Shown here: piece after piece, positions 45,938 to 58,158 of the stretch
Layout of the letters: every line of letters starts with the position of its first letter
Position numbering within the stretch: the stretch's first letter is position 1
Assembly (NCBI GenBank): GCA_018398815.1
Contig: CM031604.1
Location: forward strand, 50,433,305 to 50,497,304
DNA from: Conus ventricosus
Taxonomy: Eukaryota; Mollusca; Gastropoda; Neogastropoda; Conidae
DNA length: 64,000 bases
Direction: 5' to 3'
Notes under the pieces: generated by a model
Seen by the model: only the letters and a program-made list of their open reading frames with translations
Told to the model about the DNA's origin: nothing
Database searches by the model: none
Made by a program: the position numbers and the translations under genes

Positions 45938-48159
45938 GTAAGTATTCTGTGCACCAACCACAACACTTTATCAGTGAGATGTTTGGGAGAGAGAAAAAAA
46001 ACGGGGGGGGGGGTTTATACGGTGAAAATGTTTGACAAGTCTTACATTTATAAGGGTGGAAAGTGTAGTGGGTGCCACTGCTAGTTTGACAAACTTATAC
46101 TTGAAAATATGGGGAGTACACAGTTACAAGTTAAAGGTTTAACACTTAATTGGGTGGCGAATGTATTATAGTAGGTTCACAGTTTGACAAGTTTTGTACT
46201 TGAAAGGGTGGAAAGTGTAAAGAAATATACAGTTTGACCAGTTTGATACTTAAAACTGTAGAGGGTGACGGTTTGACAAGGTTTACACTTGAAAAGATGG
46301 AGAGTGTAACTAGAGAAAAGTTTGACACTTAAAAGAGTGGAAAGTGTAATGGGTGAAAATACATGCATACATGTTCAGGAAATTAAAATGCAGCCTCCTG
46401 TGGATCCTGGGGGCTCTTTCATTATTAATTGCATACCAGTCTTTTGGAAATTCTGTGCTTGTAGTTTTCTTTTTCTTTTTTAGAATTCTGTCTTTTATTT
46501 TTTTTTTAAATAACAATCATTAATTCCATGGTTACATCCACAGAAAGGCTTCTATTCTCCATTCACAGCCTATTCAGCTCTGCTTTGCAGACCTCTAGAT
46601 TGCTGAATGTTTAGAAGAGCATGTCACATTGAGCATAGGAATACTACCACTACATTCACAAAGAAATTGCAACACTGAAAAATCAGAATTTGACTTTGAG
46701 CAGTGATATTTATGGGTACATACAGGTATGTCCAGGTTCGAATTCCAGGTTTTTTGCAAGAGTACAGGCAGCAGTTGCCGGGAGAAAATGTGTTATTAGA
46801 GGACTTTTTTTGCATTGTTACCATGATCTTTTAGAGATGTCAAATCATGGTCTTCATTTTGCCACACACATGGTATTGTAAGCATCTTGTGCAGTGGCTA
46901 CTGACGCTTTATTTAGAATACCAAATCATGACGAGCAAAAGCCACCTAGAGATCTGTCCTGCAGATCTTGTGCATGCAAGTTGACAGTGCTTTTGCATAG
47001 CCTTTTTTGGTGGCCTTCCAGAAATCGGGTGCACCTGAGTATGCAATTTCATTTACATTTCTTTGTGCATGTATTTATTTTAATTAAACAGCAGGCTTAC
47101 GACTAGAAAATTACATGAGAAACTTGTCGGATGATATTGAAGTATCAAATTAATGTCTGTGTTATGAATAAAAGGACGCTGTCTTATTACAGTCATGGAT
47201 TTTGTAGCTGAAGAATACCACCCGTTTCTACATTTTTGCTCTCTTCTGTCCCGCTATTCCTCTTCTTCCTTCAGCTCTTCACAGACCACGTAAGTGTAAT
47301 GTGAAAGAATTAAGGAGTTATAGGATGGCACAGGGAAGGACACAATCACACACTCGCACACACACACACACGCACTCACACGCACACGTCTAATGTGGAA
47401 AGACGTTAAATTAAAGACAAACAGCACACATAGAGTTGACCTTTTGCTAGAGGCTCTTTCAGTACAAATTACGCCCCCATCTGATAAAAATTCTAACATT
47501 GTCTTTTCTGTCACTCTTCGACTCTGGCTTATTTTTGTGTCTTTTGTCTTTAATTGGCATCTGTTTTTCTACCTTTATGGACTGTTTCCCTCTGTCTTTA
47601 TTCTGGAAACTCTTATTTTAACTGATAGCAGTTGTTGACATGCCAAGTTTTTTGTTACCTGGCAGGTAGTGAAAATTATACACTCTGTCCACAGTGGACA
47701 CCAGTTGTCCATTCTACAGTGTGTGTCTGCTCATATAGCTTTTTTTTGTTAATGTTTTGTAGGTGGGTGGGAGTCGGTGTGTGTGGGGGGAAAGAGGGAG
47801 GGCATTGAAATGTTTACTCTTTTTTTTTTTTTTTTTTTTACCTGGCACTGAAAAGAACCAAGGGAATGCTTAGTGCTCTCAGCAAACCCAGTTTTTATAT
47901 GTCTTCAAGTATTAGTTGTTAAGCAGCTACCGTATCATAACTGCATGTCTTGTTAGTTGCTTTTGTATTTTTTTTTTTTTTGGTCTAATTTGATTTTTTT
48001 GACTTTTTCCTTGTGTGAGTTTACAGCCGTAAAAAATTAGTTTAATTTAATTATAAGGTTTAACACAAACTTGAAAGGCTCTCTCAATCTCTATCTCTCT
48101 CTCTTTTTCATATATGCATGCACGCATGCGCGCAAGCATGCACCCACACTCTCACAGTA
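45938..48159. other. Intronic, with a degenerate minisatellite
   Basis: Besides the array at 46035-46350 there are T-runs near 46497, 47817 and 47968, a small (CA)n at 47345-47390 and no supported gene. Confidence 0.4.
46035..46350. repeat. Degenerate minisatellite, unit about 50 bp
   Basis: Five to six diverged units share AGTTTGACAAG(T/G)(T/C)TT, ACTTGAAAA and GGTGGAAAGTGTA. They produce similar phased peptides on the minus strand, which are not genes. Confidence 0.75.
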
Positions 48160-51153
48160 TGTGACCCCTCACTGGTCCTGGACTATGAGTGGTTTGTCCT
48201 TGACGATCTGCATGGAAGTGACTTATTTTCCTGTTCTGTTAAAACCCATAACTACTGAGAACGCCTCTGCTCCACAACACCTTGATTATAAGAAGGCTAA
48301 TCGGAATCTTTTTGCCGCAGATATTCAAAAGAGCTCCAGGAAAATGACATTCTTCAAAGTCAAGACGCAGCAGAATCTCTAGCTAATACTTTGATCAAGT
48401 CTGCAGAAACATGTATTCGATGTCTTCCGATAAACTCAAACTGCCTAAAAACACCTTGGTTCAATTCTGACTGCTGACAAATCTCAAAAGTACACAAACG
48501 GGTTCAGCGTCGGGGTATTCCAAAGACCTTCAGTTCCCAACGCTCAAGCCCATCAAAAACTCTGTGCCAAAACAAGACACACTTTTAAAATCGGTAAACG
48601 TCAGTCCTGGAGAAACTTCTGCTCGGGGCTGACATCTAAAACATTCATGAAAAAAGTCTGGAACATCATCAAGAAAATCAAAGGGAAAAGACCAACCCGT
48701 CAATTCATCACCTGAAACTTGCCGAAGCTTTGATAACTGACAAACAAGCTGTTGCCAATCTGCTGGCCTCCACCATTCAACAAAACTCATCATCCTCAAG
48801 TAAATCTGCAGCCTTTTTAAAAAAGCAAACAACTTGGAGAAAAATCTTCATACAGTTTCACTTCAGACAATTCTAAAGTGTACAATCTACCTTTTTCTGC
48901 AAACCTGCAATGAGTCTGCTCCTGGCCTGGATGATATTCATTGTCAGCTCTTGAAACATCTCCCAGAGAGTTGTCTCTAGACCCTTCTGAAAGCCTACAA
49001 CTATATCTGGACCTCAGGGTGCTTTCCACCCTCCTGGCAGAAAGCCTTGATCATTCCCATTCCTAAACCTGTAACAGATTTTACCAACCCTTCAAACTAT
49101 CATCCAATTGCTCTGACCAGCTGCCTCTGCAAGCTATTGAAAAAGTTGGTCAACTCCCATCTGATGTGGAAGCTGGAAACAGATGGCCTTTTGCCAATAA
49201 ACAGTGCAGGGTCCGGAAGTACCACTTGATGTTGACCATTTATTCCATCTGGAAACCACCATTTGTAACACCTTCATTATTAAACTAAATGTGGTTGCTA
49301 TCTTTTTTGATCTGGAAAAAGCATACGATACCACTTGGAAATCTGGATTTCTTATGGATCTTCATACAACTTGGTTTTCGTGGTCATCTGCCTTCATTTA
49401 TTCAAAACTTTCTGGCTGATTGGCAGTTCCAAGTCTGTATTGGCACCTCGCTGTCCGACATTCATGGGCAGGAGTTGGGCGTACCTCAAGGGAGCATTCT
49501 TTCTCCTGCTCTCTTTAGTATCAAAATTAACGATATTGTCAGTTTAGTAATCCAGGGTTCCGAGTCCTCACTGTTTGTTGATGACTTCGCACTCTACGCA
49601 GTTAGAGTCTCTTATGCCAGCGTGCAGTTGTCAACTCTGACTTTGTATGGATAAGACTAAACAGTGGGCCAAGGAAAACTGGTTTACCTTTTCAAGCACC
49701 AAAACACAGTGTATCCATGTTCACAATTTTCGTCAGTTCTTTGCTGAGCCAGAAATTCGTCTGGACAAGTCCACCATTCCAGCTGTGAAAGAAGCCAAAT
49801 TTCTGGGTGTTGTTTTGGATCAAAAATTGAACTTTAAAAGTCACATCCAACACTTAAACACTACTTGTCAAAAGCACTGAACATCCAACACTTAAACACT
49901 ACTTGTCAAAAAGCACTGAATATTCTAAGAGTTGTGGCATACACAGATTGGGGGCACTGATAAGAAAACTCCTCTTCATCTTTACAGGGCTTTGATCTGC
50001 TCCAAACTGAACTACGGGTGTGTTAGTCTATGGCCCAGCCAAGCCTTCTTACCTGAAAAGTCTTGATCCCATCCACCATCAAGGGCTTCGACTCTGGGTG
50101 CATTCCGCACCACCCCTGTTTATAGCCTGTATGCTGAGGCAGGAGAACCATCTCTCTCAAATCATCGGCTGAAACCCCACTTAAACTACTGATTGAATCT
50201 ATCCTCTGAACCCCAAAACCCTACATATGACTGTTTTTTTTTACCCAAGTTTCAAAAGAAATTCGATGACCATCCCAGTTTCATCCCACCCCTGGGAATT
50301 CATATTCTTCCCCATTTCAACAATGCCAATTATATAGACCTTGGAGTGGTGTATGATTTCGCCAAGTTTCCTGATGACCACCATGGACTTTAATTCCAGA
50401 GATCCAGTTTGATTTAGCCTCGTACCATAAATATTCCACTAGCTCCTTGGCATACAAGTCCTTTTTTTTATTTGCCAAACTATGTTCCAAGTTCCCATCC
50501 TTCACAAGAATTTTCACCGAAGGTTCCAAATCTTGAGGAGTGGGTTGCCTTTGCTGTGTATTGTGCATAAAGTCCTCCTCAGAGATGTTCTGAACATATT
50601 CCAAATGACAGCTCCATCTACACTGCAGAGTTGACAGCCTTGGGTTTTGGCTCTTGAAATGGTTTCTAAATCCAAACATAAAGATTTCCTCATTTTGTTG
50701 GATTCCCTTTCTGCATTGGAGGCTATTGCTGGCCATAACCTCAAACACCCTCAACTGTTGAAGTTATTGGAAAAGTACACCTCTCTGAAATCAGATGGAT
50801 ATAAGATAGTTTTGCTTAGGTTCCCAGCCATGTGGGTATTCGAGGCAACGAAATGGGTAATGAACTTGCCAAGAGTGCCACAAAGAAAAAATTGAGCAGA
50901 TTGTTTTATCCCTCATACTGATCTGAAACCCAAAACCCGGGCTTATGTCAAGGACATCTGGCAAGAGGAATGGGACTCGCAGATGGATAACAAACTTTGT
51001 AAAATCCGTCCAAACCTAAAAGAGTTTTTACTATGTTCCCGAGGTGGCCGTAAAGAAGAAACAGTTTTGTGCCGTTTGCATAGAGTCCACTCGTTTTACA
51101 CCCATTCTTTCTTTTAAAAGAAGATCCATGGTGCATTCCATGTCATGTACCAC
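48160..51153 (+). mobile_element. LINE copy A, left part (5'-truncated, decayed)
   Basis: Beginning at GTGACCCCTCACTGGTCC (the end of the endonuclease region of the family), this part contains a worn reverse transcriptase: FFDLEKAYDTTW near 49305, GVPQGSILSPALFSIK near 49479 and FVDDFALYA near 49575 (the [F/Y]xDD catalytic box). It then has a worn RNase H (50510-50790) and a linker up to the Cys knuckle, broken off inside the sequence for CIPCHVPL at 51153. The continuation is at 59457-59812, on the far side of an 8.3-kb insertion. Many frame changes show an old copy. Confidence 0.85.
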
Positions 51154-51169
51154 AGGCAGGCTGGTGCAT

Positions 51170-51572
51170 TTCTTTCTTTCTTTCTGCGTACGCAGGCTGA
51201 TACTCCTGCGGACACTCCCTGTATAGCCAGGCAGTGGAGTTTTGTGTGTATGACCCTTTTCTATCCCGCCATTAAGGCAGCCATACTCCATCTTCGGGGA
51301 AGGTGCATGCTATGTGTCACGTGTCATCCATACCAACGGCCAAACTGGCCTTCTCTTCGAAAGTTGGTAATGGGATTTTACGTGTGTGCAAGATGTTGTG
51401 CGTGCGTTCACACACGGAACCTCGGTTTATAGTCTCATTCGAAGGACTGTGTGGGGAATGGAGTCAGAACCAATGTTAACTCCGAGGGAAAAATCCCCCT
51501 ATACCGAAATTCGAACCCGCAACCCCAGGATCACGAGTCCGGCGCTCTACCAACTGAGCTATTCCGGCCCCC
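51170..51572 (-). mobile_element. tRNA-derived SINE with 11-bp target duplication
   Basis: GGCTGGTGCAT flanks the insert at 51159-51169 and 51573-51583. Read on the minus strand the head has an RNA polymerase III A box (TAGCTCAGTTGGTAGAGC) and B box (GGGTTCGAATT) spaced as in a tRNA, then a 300-bp body with CCGAGGTTCCGTGTG and CACACGTAAAA, and a (GAAA)n tail. The body resembles the conserved central region of molluscan SINEs (Nin-type), which I state tentatively. The insertion lies in the inverted RTE-like segment. Confidence 0.85.
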
Positions 51573-53273
51573 GGCTGGTGCATCACTTCAGTCTTTTTTG
51601 TATTGATTGTCAAGCCGAAGTTGTTGCAAGCAGCAGAGAACTTGTCAACACTGTGTTGCATTGTGGCTTCTGAGATGGCGTTGAGGGCACAGTCATCTGC
51701 AAAGAGGAAGTCATTGACAGTGTCTGTCGAGACCTTGGTTTTCGCTTGAAGTCTCCTGAGATTGAAGACTGATCCATCTGTACGGTACTTGATGACGATG
51801 CCTATCTCCACGTCACTGAATGCATCAGTCAACATAGCCGAGAACATGAGGCTGAACAGAGTGGGAGCAAGAACACAACCCTGCTTCACTCCATTTGAGA
51901 CTGGGAACGGTTTAGATGTCTCACCATTGTCTTGGATTCTGGCCAGCATGCCGTCGTGAAGTTGGCATACGATGGCAATGAACTTTCTGAGGCATCCGTA
52001 CTTCGCCATAATTCTCCAAAGCCCTCCCTACTGACAGTGTCAAAGGCTTTGGTCAGATCAACATACGTGGAGTGCAGGTCATCATTCTGTTCCTGACACT
52101 TTTCTTGAAGCTGTCTGGCAGCAAACACCATGTCGATGGTCCCGCATTCTTTCCGGAAGCCACACTTGACTCTCGGGTAGGAGACCTTGCTCAAAATGTG
52201 TGTTGAGTAAAACTCCAGCCAGGATCTTGCCTGCGATGGATAGCAGGGAGATTCCACGATGGTTATCGCAGACCTGACAGTTTCCTTTGCGTTTGTAGAG
52301 ATGAACGGTGGAGGCATCTTTAAGATCTTGAGGAACGTCTGGTGCTGCCAATATGATCTAAAGGGAGTTGAAGTTTTTTACCCCGGGAGCCGCACCACCC
52401 CTTTGTAGATCCCTCCGGGTTGCGACCTTGCCGTGGTCGGAGGCTTGCGCGGCCCCAGTGATCCCTTGGGCTTTGCGCGGGGCATCAATACTTGGATATA
52501 GGCTGGTTTTTTCAAACTGCTTCTAGGCCTTTGAGAGGTGAAGATGCCGTCTGGCCTAAGCGTAACGTGGAAAGGGAGTTGATGCCCATGGTAGGGCTTC
52601 CCATGTCAGATAGGCTAGGTGAGGATCCTGACTAAGAGTAACCCGCCTTTTTCCCTTTTCTTGTTTTCTGCCTTTCTTTTTTGGGCCCTTTTCTATCTCG
52701 TCCCCCCTTCAAGTCTTCTTTTCCACACTCCTTTTCTCTCTGTGGTCTCCTTAAGATCCCCGCGTTTGCCGTGCGGTCGACCTGTGTGGGAGGGGGATGA
52801 GATCCGGGTGATTGAGAGGGCCAGCGCTCTCAACACATCACTTTGGCTCGGACCTCTCCTAGAAAAGGAGTTTCACTTTGGCCCGGGTGTACTAAATCGG
52901 CTCCCCTTCTTGGGCTGGGTCAAGACAGGCAGTTCCCCTGCTTTGGGCCATGTGAACCCCTGCATTGCTCAGCTCTCTGTTCCCGGGAGTTGAGCATGAT
53001 CAGGGGGGATAGGGTTGGTGGTTTCTGTTTTTCCATATATCTCTCCTAAAGCCTGGAAGGGGCAAGACATTGGTTTCTGGCCCTGGCCCCTTTGTTGGAC
53101 CCAAGGGGGGGTTTAAGGAGGGATGAAACATAATACAATAAATAGGGCTTTCAACAAAAAATCCCCCCCAAAAAGAAGAGGAAGGCAGCATCCCCAATTT
53201 CAGGGGGTCTTTATTCCGATAGTGGGTTCCGATACAGAGGTAAACAGAGGACAGGTTTCTGGCTTCCTGGCTC

Positions 53274-54296
53274 GTGATGGAAGGGACGGAGCAGGAAAGA
53301 CCCCTTTCAAGCTCTGAGTCCTTTTGCTATCCAGAAGGGCTTTCAAGGTTTAGCAGGGGACCCTCAGTCCATCAAGAGATTGCGGAACGGCTCATTTCTG
53401 ATTCAATGCAGATCAAAAAACAATCTGAACAGCTGCTGAGGGCAACTAAGCTCGTGGACAGGGAGATCAAGGTGACTCCCCATAAACAGTTGAATTCGTT
53501 GAAGGGAGTATTCGCTGCGAGATTTAACAGGTGTCTCAGAGGCAGAGATCAAACGGAACTGGCGTCCCAGGGTGTGACGGAGGTGCACAGGGTGACGGTA
53601 AAAAAAGGTGCAGAGAGAGTGGCCACCAACCCCTCTTTCTGACATTCTGCAACCCTGTGTTTCCTCCGGTCATCAAAGTCGGTTACCTGAACGTTCGAGT
53701 TCAGTTGTAATGTACCGTCCCCGTTGAGGTGCTTCAGGTGCCAGAGGTTTGGCCATGTCAGAGACCGCTGTTCTGGGCAGGAGGTGTGCGGTGTTTGCTG
53801 CAAGGCAACCCATGATGGGCCGTGTCAAGATCCGGCACATTGTGCTAACTGCGGGGGGCGACCATCCCCCCTCTTCAAGAAACTGTCCTCTTGGATTCAG
53901 GAATCCACTATTCAACGCATCAAAACAGAAAAGAAGATCTCCTTTTTTGAGGCCCGCAAACAGGTTGTGGGCAGTCAGACCCCATCAGCTTCTTCTTATG
54001 CATCGGCCGTAAAGACAGTTCCCACAGTTCCCACTCGGTCAGTCTGTTGCCAGACTGATGACTTCACGTTTTCAAAGACATTGCAAGGAAGAATTGTCAA
54101 CTCTGGTGGAAGCAGGTCCACCACCTCCCAACCCAAAGTGAATGCCCCTGGTGGAGGCAAAAAATCCGCCACCCCTCAGACTCCCCAGCAGTCTACAACA
54201 TCTGCTGCTGGGCAGATAAAAAACCAGCAGTCCCACCTCGAACTCCTCTGTCCAGTGCCCGTGCGGGCAAGGGAGTTCAATCCAGTGTGGAGATGA
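53274..54296 (+). pseudogene. LINE ORF1 (nucleic-acid-binding, zinc knuckles)
   Basis: The first segment (53274-53645) has SEQLLRATKLVDREIKVTPH, GVTEVHRVTVKKGAERV and ends NPSF; one base back the frame continues LTFCNPVFPPVIKVGYLNVR. The second segment (53724-54296) begins MRCFRCQRFGHVRDRC (Cys-x2-Cys-x4-His-x4-Cys), followed by CGVCCKATHDGPC and CANCGG. The third knuckle is completed in another frame after a G-run. After that comes a Lys/Ser/Pro-rich tail. This is the usual ORF1 of such LINEs: it coats the RNA and chaperones reverse transcription (family knowledge). The break at 53632 is a -1 shift, so a single lost base could explain it. Confidence 0.8.
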
Positions 54297-54467
54297 GGAA
54301 GAAACCTCCACCGTCTCCCAAATCCAGACCTTCTTCACCTGTTGGCAAGTCTGCCAACAGGTCTGAAGACCAACACAGTCCAGTGAAACTTAGCAATAAG
54401 TTACACCTTTAGCAGCAGATGTTGAGGAGGAGATGACCTGATCTCTCTCCTTTTCGCCCTCTGCACC

Positions 54468-57400
54468 ATGGATAGTAAAAATATTCCATTGGAATATCCG
54501 TGGACTAAATTCCAACTTCGAGGAACTGCAGCTTCTGTGTCGATCTATAAAACCTTCCGTCGTGGCTCTTCAGGAAACCAAATTCAAAGCCAGAAGACCT
54601 TCACTCTTTCTGGCTTTAATATTCTTTCAAAACCTGCACAACCATCCACGTTGGGACTGTCGGGCAGTGTTGCCCTTCTCATACACAAAACTCTGCTGTA
54701 TAGTCCTGTCGCTCTGTCTACCTCCCTTCAGGCTGTAGCTGCGAGAGTCACTCTCCACAAGACTGTGACAATCTGTTCTCTTTATTACCACCTCCTGTCC
54801 CGGTTTGTCGTCAGGACCTTGTCAGTCTGATAGGAGAACTTCCTCGACCTTTTTTGCTGTTGGGTGACTTTAACGGTCACAATCCTCTTTGGGTAGTGTC
54901 AGTACATCATCCAGAGGTCTGCTAATTGAGGATGTCCTTTCGGATTTGGATTGTGTTGTCTGAACGACGGATCTGCAACTTACCTCCACTCTTCCACAGG
55001 TTCACTTTCGTGTTTAGATTTGTCGATTTGTGACCCCTCGCTGGTCCTGGACTATGAGTGGTCTGTCCATGACGATCTGCACGGAAGTGACCATTTCCCT
55101 GTCCTTCTACAACCCGTCATAACTGAACACAGTATCTGTCTCTCAACATCTAAATTATAAGAAAGCAAACTGGGATCTATTTGCAGCCACTATTTCTAAG
55201 GAATTTCAGGACACTGATTTTCTTCAGAGTCCGGACCAGCTGAATCTCTGACTAACACTGTGATCAGATGTGCTAAAGCCTGTATTCCAGTGTCTTCCGA
55301 TAAACTTCAATGCCAAAAACACCCTGGTTCGATTCAGACTGCCAACAAATTTCCAAAGTTCGAAAACGGGCTCAGCGTCGGGTATACCAACGACCTTCGG
55401 GTCCCAACGCTCGAGCCCCTCAGAAACTCCGTGCTAAATCGAGACACACTTTTAAAATCAGTAAACGTCGGTCCTGGAGAAGCTTCTGCTCCAGGCTGAC
55501 ATCGAAAACTTCCAAGAAAAAAGTGTGGAACATCATTAAGAAAATCAAAGGGAAGAACACCTGTCCCACTGTGAACCATCTCAAGTTTTCGGATTCTTTA
55601 ATAACAGAGAAGAAAGCAGTTGCTAATCTGCTTGCTTCAACCATTGAAAAGAATTCCTCCTTCAAACAAATCAGCCAGTTTTGTCAAAAACAAAGCCCTT
55701 AAAGAAAAATCACCCTGCAACTTTTCGTCAGACAACATGGAAGACTACAATCTTCCTTTCACGTTAAACGAACTGAAATCTGCCTTACTTTCTTGCAGCG
55801 ATTCCTCTCCAGGTATAGATGAAATCCATTATCAACTGTTGAAACATCTTCCGCAAATAGGTCTGAACATCCTGCTACAGGTATACAACCATGTGTGGTC
55901 TACAGGTTTCTTTCCACCCTCTTGGCGAAAAGCCCTCATTATTCCCATCCCCAAACCTGGAAAGGATCTTTCTAATCCATCAAACTACCGTCCCATAGCT
56001 TTGACCAGCTGTGTCTGTAAATTGATGGAGAAAATGGTCAATGCTAAAGGCTCATGTGGAAACTGGAAACCGATGGCCTTTTGGCGAAAGAACATTGTGG
56101 TTTCCGCAAACATCGGACTACAGTTGACCATTTGATTCGTCTGGAATCTACACTTCGGAACGCCTTTCTGAACAAACAGCATGCAGTGGCAATTTTCTTT
56201 GACTTGGAGAAGGCCTACGATACCACCTGGAAGTCGGGGAGACTTCATGATCTCCATGATCTGGGTTTTCGAGGTCATCTTCCGCTTTTTTATTCAAACT
56301 TTTTTGGCAGAACGACGGTTTCATGTCCGGGTTGGCACCACTCTCTTTGATGTCCACGGGCAGGAGTTGGGTGTTCCACAGGGGAGCATACTGTCTCTGG
56401 CCCTCTTTAGCATTAAAATCAACAACATTGTTCAATCAGTTCGGCAGGGTTCAGACTGCTCATTGTTTGTGGATGATTTCGCTGTCTACGCAACTGGAAG
56501 CCTGTACCGAGTGTCCAGCGCAGGCTCCAGCTTTGCGTGGATAAAATCCATCAGTGGGCAGATGAAAATGGTTTCACCTTTTCCGCTACAAAAACAGTGT
56601 ATTCACTTCCATAATTTCCGTCAGTTTTTTCCAGATCCTGAACTTTAAGTCGGGGAAAACTCCTTTCCAGCTGTTAAAGAGGCCAAATTTCTAGGGGTTA
56701 TTTTTGACCAGAAACTTAACTTTCTCAGCCACATCAAAAACCTCAAAACTGCTTGCCAGAAAGCACTGAATATTCTGCGGGTCGTTGTGCACACCGACTG
56801 GGGCGCTGATAAGAAAACTTTGCTGCACCTCTACAGAGCCTTGGTCCGTTCCAAACTGGACTACGGTTGTGCTGTGTACGGCTCTGCAAGATCGTCTTAC
56901 CTCAAAAATATTGGACCCTATCCACCATCAAGGGCTTCGCCTCTGTCTTGGAGCGTTCCGCACCACTCCTGTGTACAGCCTGTACGCAGAGGCGGGTGAA
57001 CCTTCACTGTCCAACCGCAGGCTGAAACTGTCTTTGAATTATTATATCCGACTGTTCTCAGAACCAGAAAACCCTGCCTATGACTGTGTCTTTGACCCTC
57101 CGTTCCAAAGTAAGTTTGAAAATAACCCTAAATGTATTCCCCCGTTTGGTCTTCGTATGCAGCCTCACGTGCGGAATGCAGGTCTAGACCTAGGAGTTGT
57201 GTCCGATTTTTCCAAATTTCCGGATCAACCTCCATGGACCTTTTTCACACCAGAGATTCGTTTTGATCTTGCAGCTTTTCGCAAAGAGTCTACCAGCTCT
57301 CTGGCGTACAAGGCATTGTATGCTGACCTCTGTTCCAAATTCCCCTCCTATCAAAAAGTTTTCACTGACGGTTCCAAGTCTGAAGATGGAGTGGCCTGTG

Positions 57401-58158
57401 CAGCCTACTGCCCTGGGGCTCCTTCTCAGATACTGTTGGAACATATACATTCAGATGCTTCTGTCTATTCCGCTGAACTTACCGCTCTGGTTCTGGCGCT
57501 GAAGATAATCTCACATTCTTCGAAGAGCGACTTTCTGGTTCTGTCGGATTCGCTGTCATCTTTGGAGGCCATAGCTGGCCGCAACCTTCAGCATCCAGAA
57601 CTTTTACATTTCTTTGAACTTTTTAGCAAGTTGAAAGCGGACGGTTACAACATACTCTTGCTTGGGTTCCTGGTCATGTTGGCATCGGCGGGAACGAAAT
57701 GGTTGATCGTTTAGCCAAGAACGCCACAAGAGAGAAACTGTCCAACATTTATATCCCTGCTCAGATGTGAAACCCAAAATTAACGATTATGTGAGAGACC
57801 TCTGGCAGGAGGATTGGAACACACGACGAGTAACAAACTCTTTCAGATCCGTCCAAACCTTAAGGACTTCCTCCCATCTACGTCGGGGGGTCGTAAAGAG
57901 GAAACGGTTCTGTGCCGGCTGCACACCGGCCATTCGTATTTTACCCATTCCTACCTTTTAAAGAGTGAAGAAGCTCCGTGGTGCATTCCATGTCATGTGC
58001 CACTCACAGTGAAACATGTTCTTTTAGAGTGTTGGGATTTGCACGATGTGAGACACAAACATTTTACAGCGGAGTCCATGAAGATCCTGTTCAGGGATGT
58101 CCCGCCTGACGTGATCCTTGAGTTTTTGAGAGAGATTAACATTTTTCATCTGATTTAA
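54468..58158 (+). pseudogene. LINE ORF2 (endonuclease, reverse transcriptase, RNase H)
   Basis: Order of domains: an APE-like endonuclease (about 54475-55160; a WNIRGLNSNFEELQLL start and an LQET motif are readable in one frame); reverse transcriptase (55730-56700) with KALIIPIPKPGKD, NYRPIALTSCVCKLMEKMV, FFDLEKAYDTTW, GVPQGSILSLALFSIK and FVDDFAVYA; RNase H (57340-57714) with FTDGSKSEDGVA, YSAELTALVLAL and LSDSLSSLEAIAG supplying the catalytic Asp, Glu and Asp; then WVPGHVG-like text in the next frame. The C-terminal part has CIPCHVPLTVKHVLLEC, and it ends in FHLI. At least six frame changes interrupt it (for example near 55700, 56050, 56300 and 57690). The longest intact piece is 309 codons (56785-57714). 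Confidence 0.88.

Noticed and set aside
51490..51572. A functional tRNA gene
   Set aside because: A and B boxes are present, but the sequence runs on into a SINE body and tail with target duplications, and the cloverleaf is not maintained.
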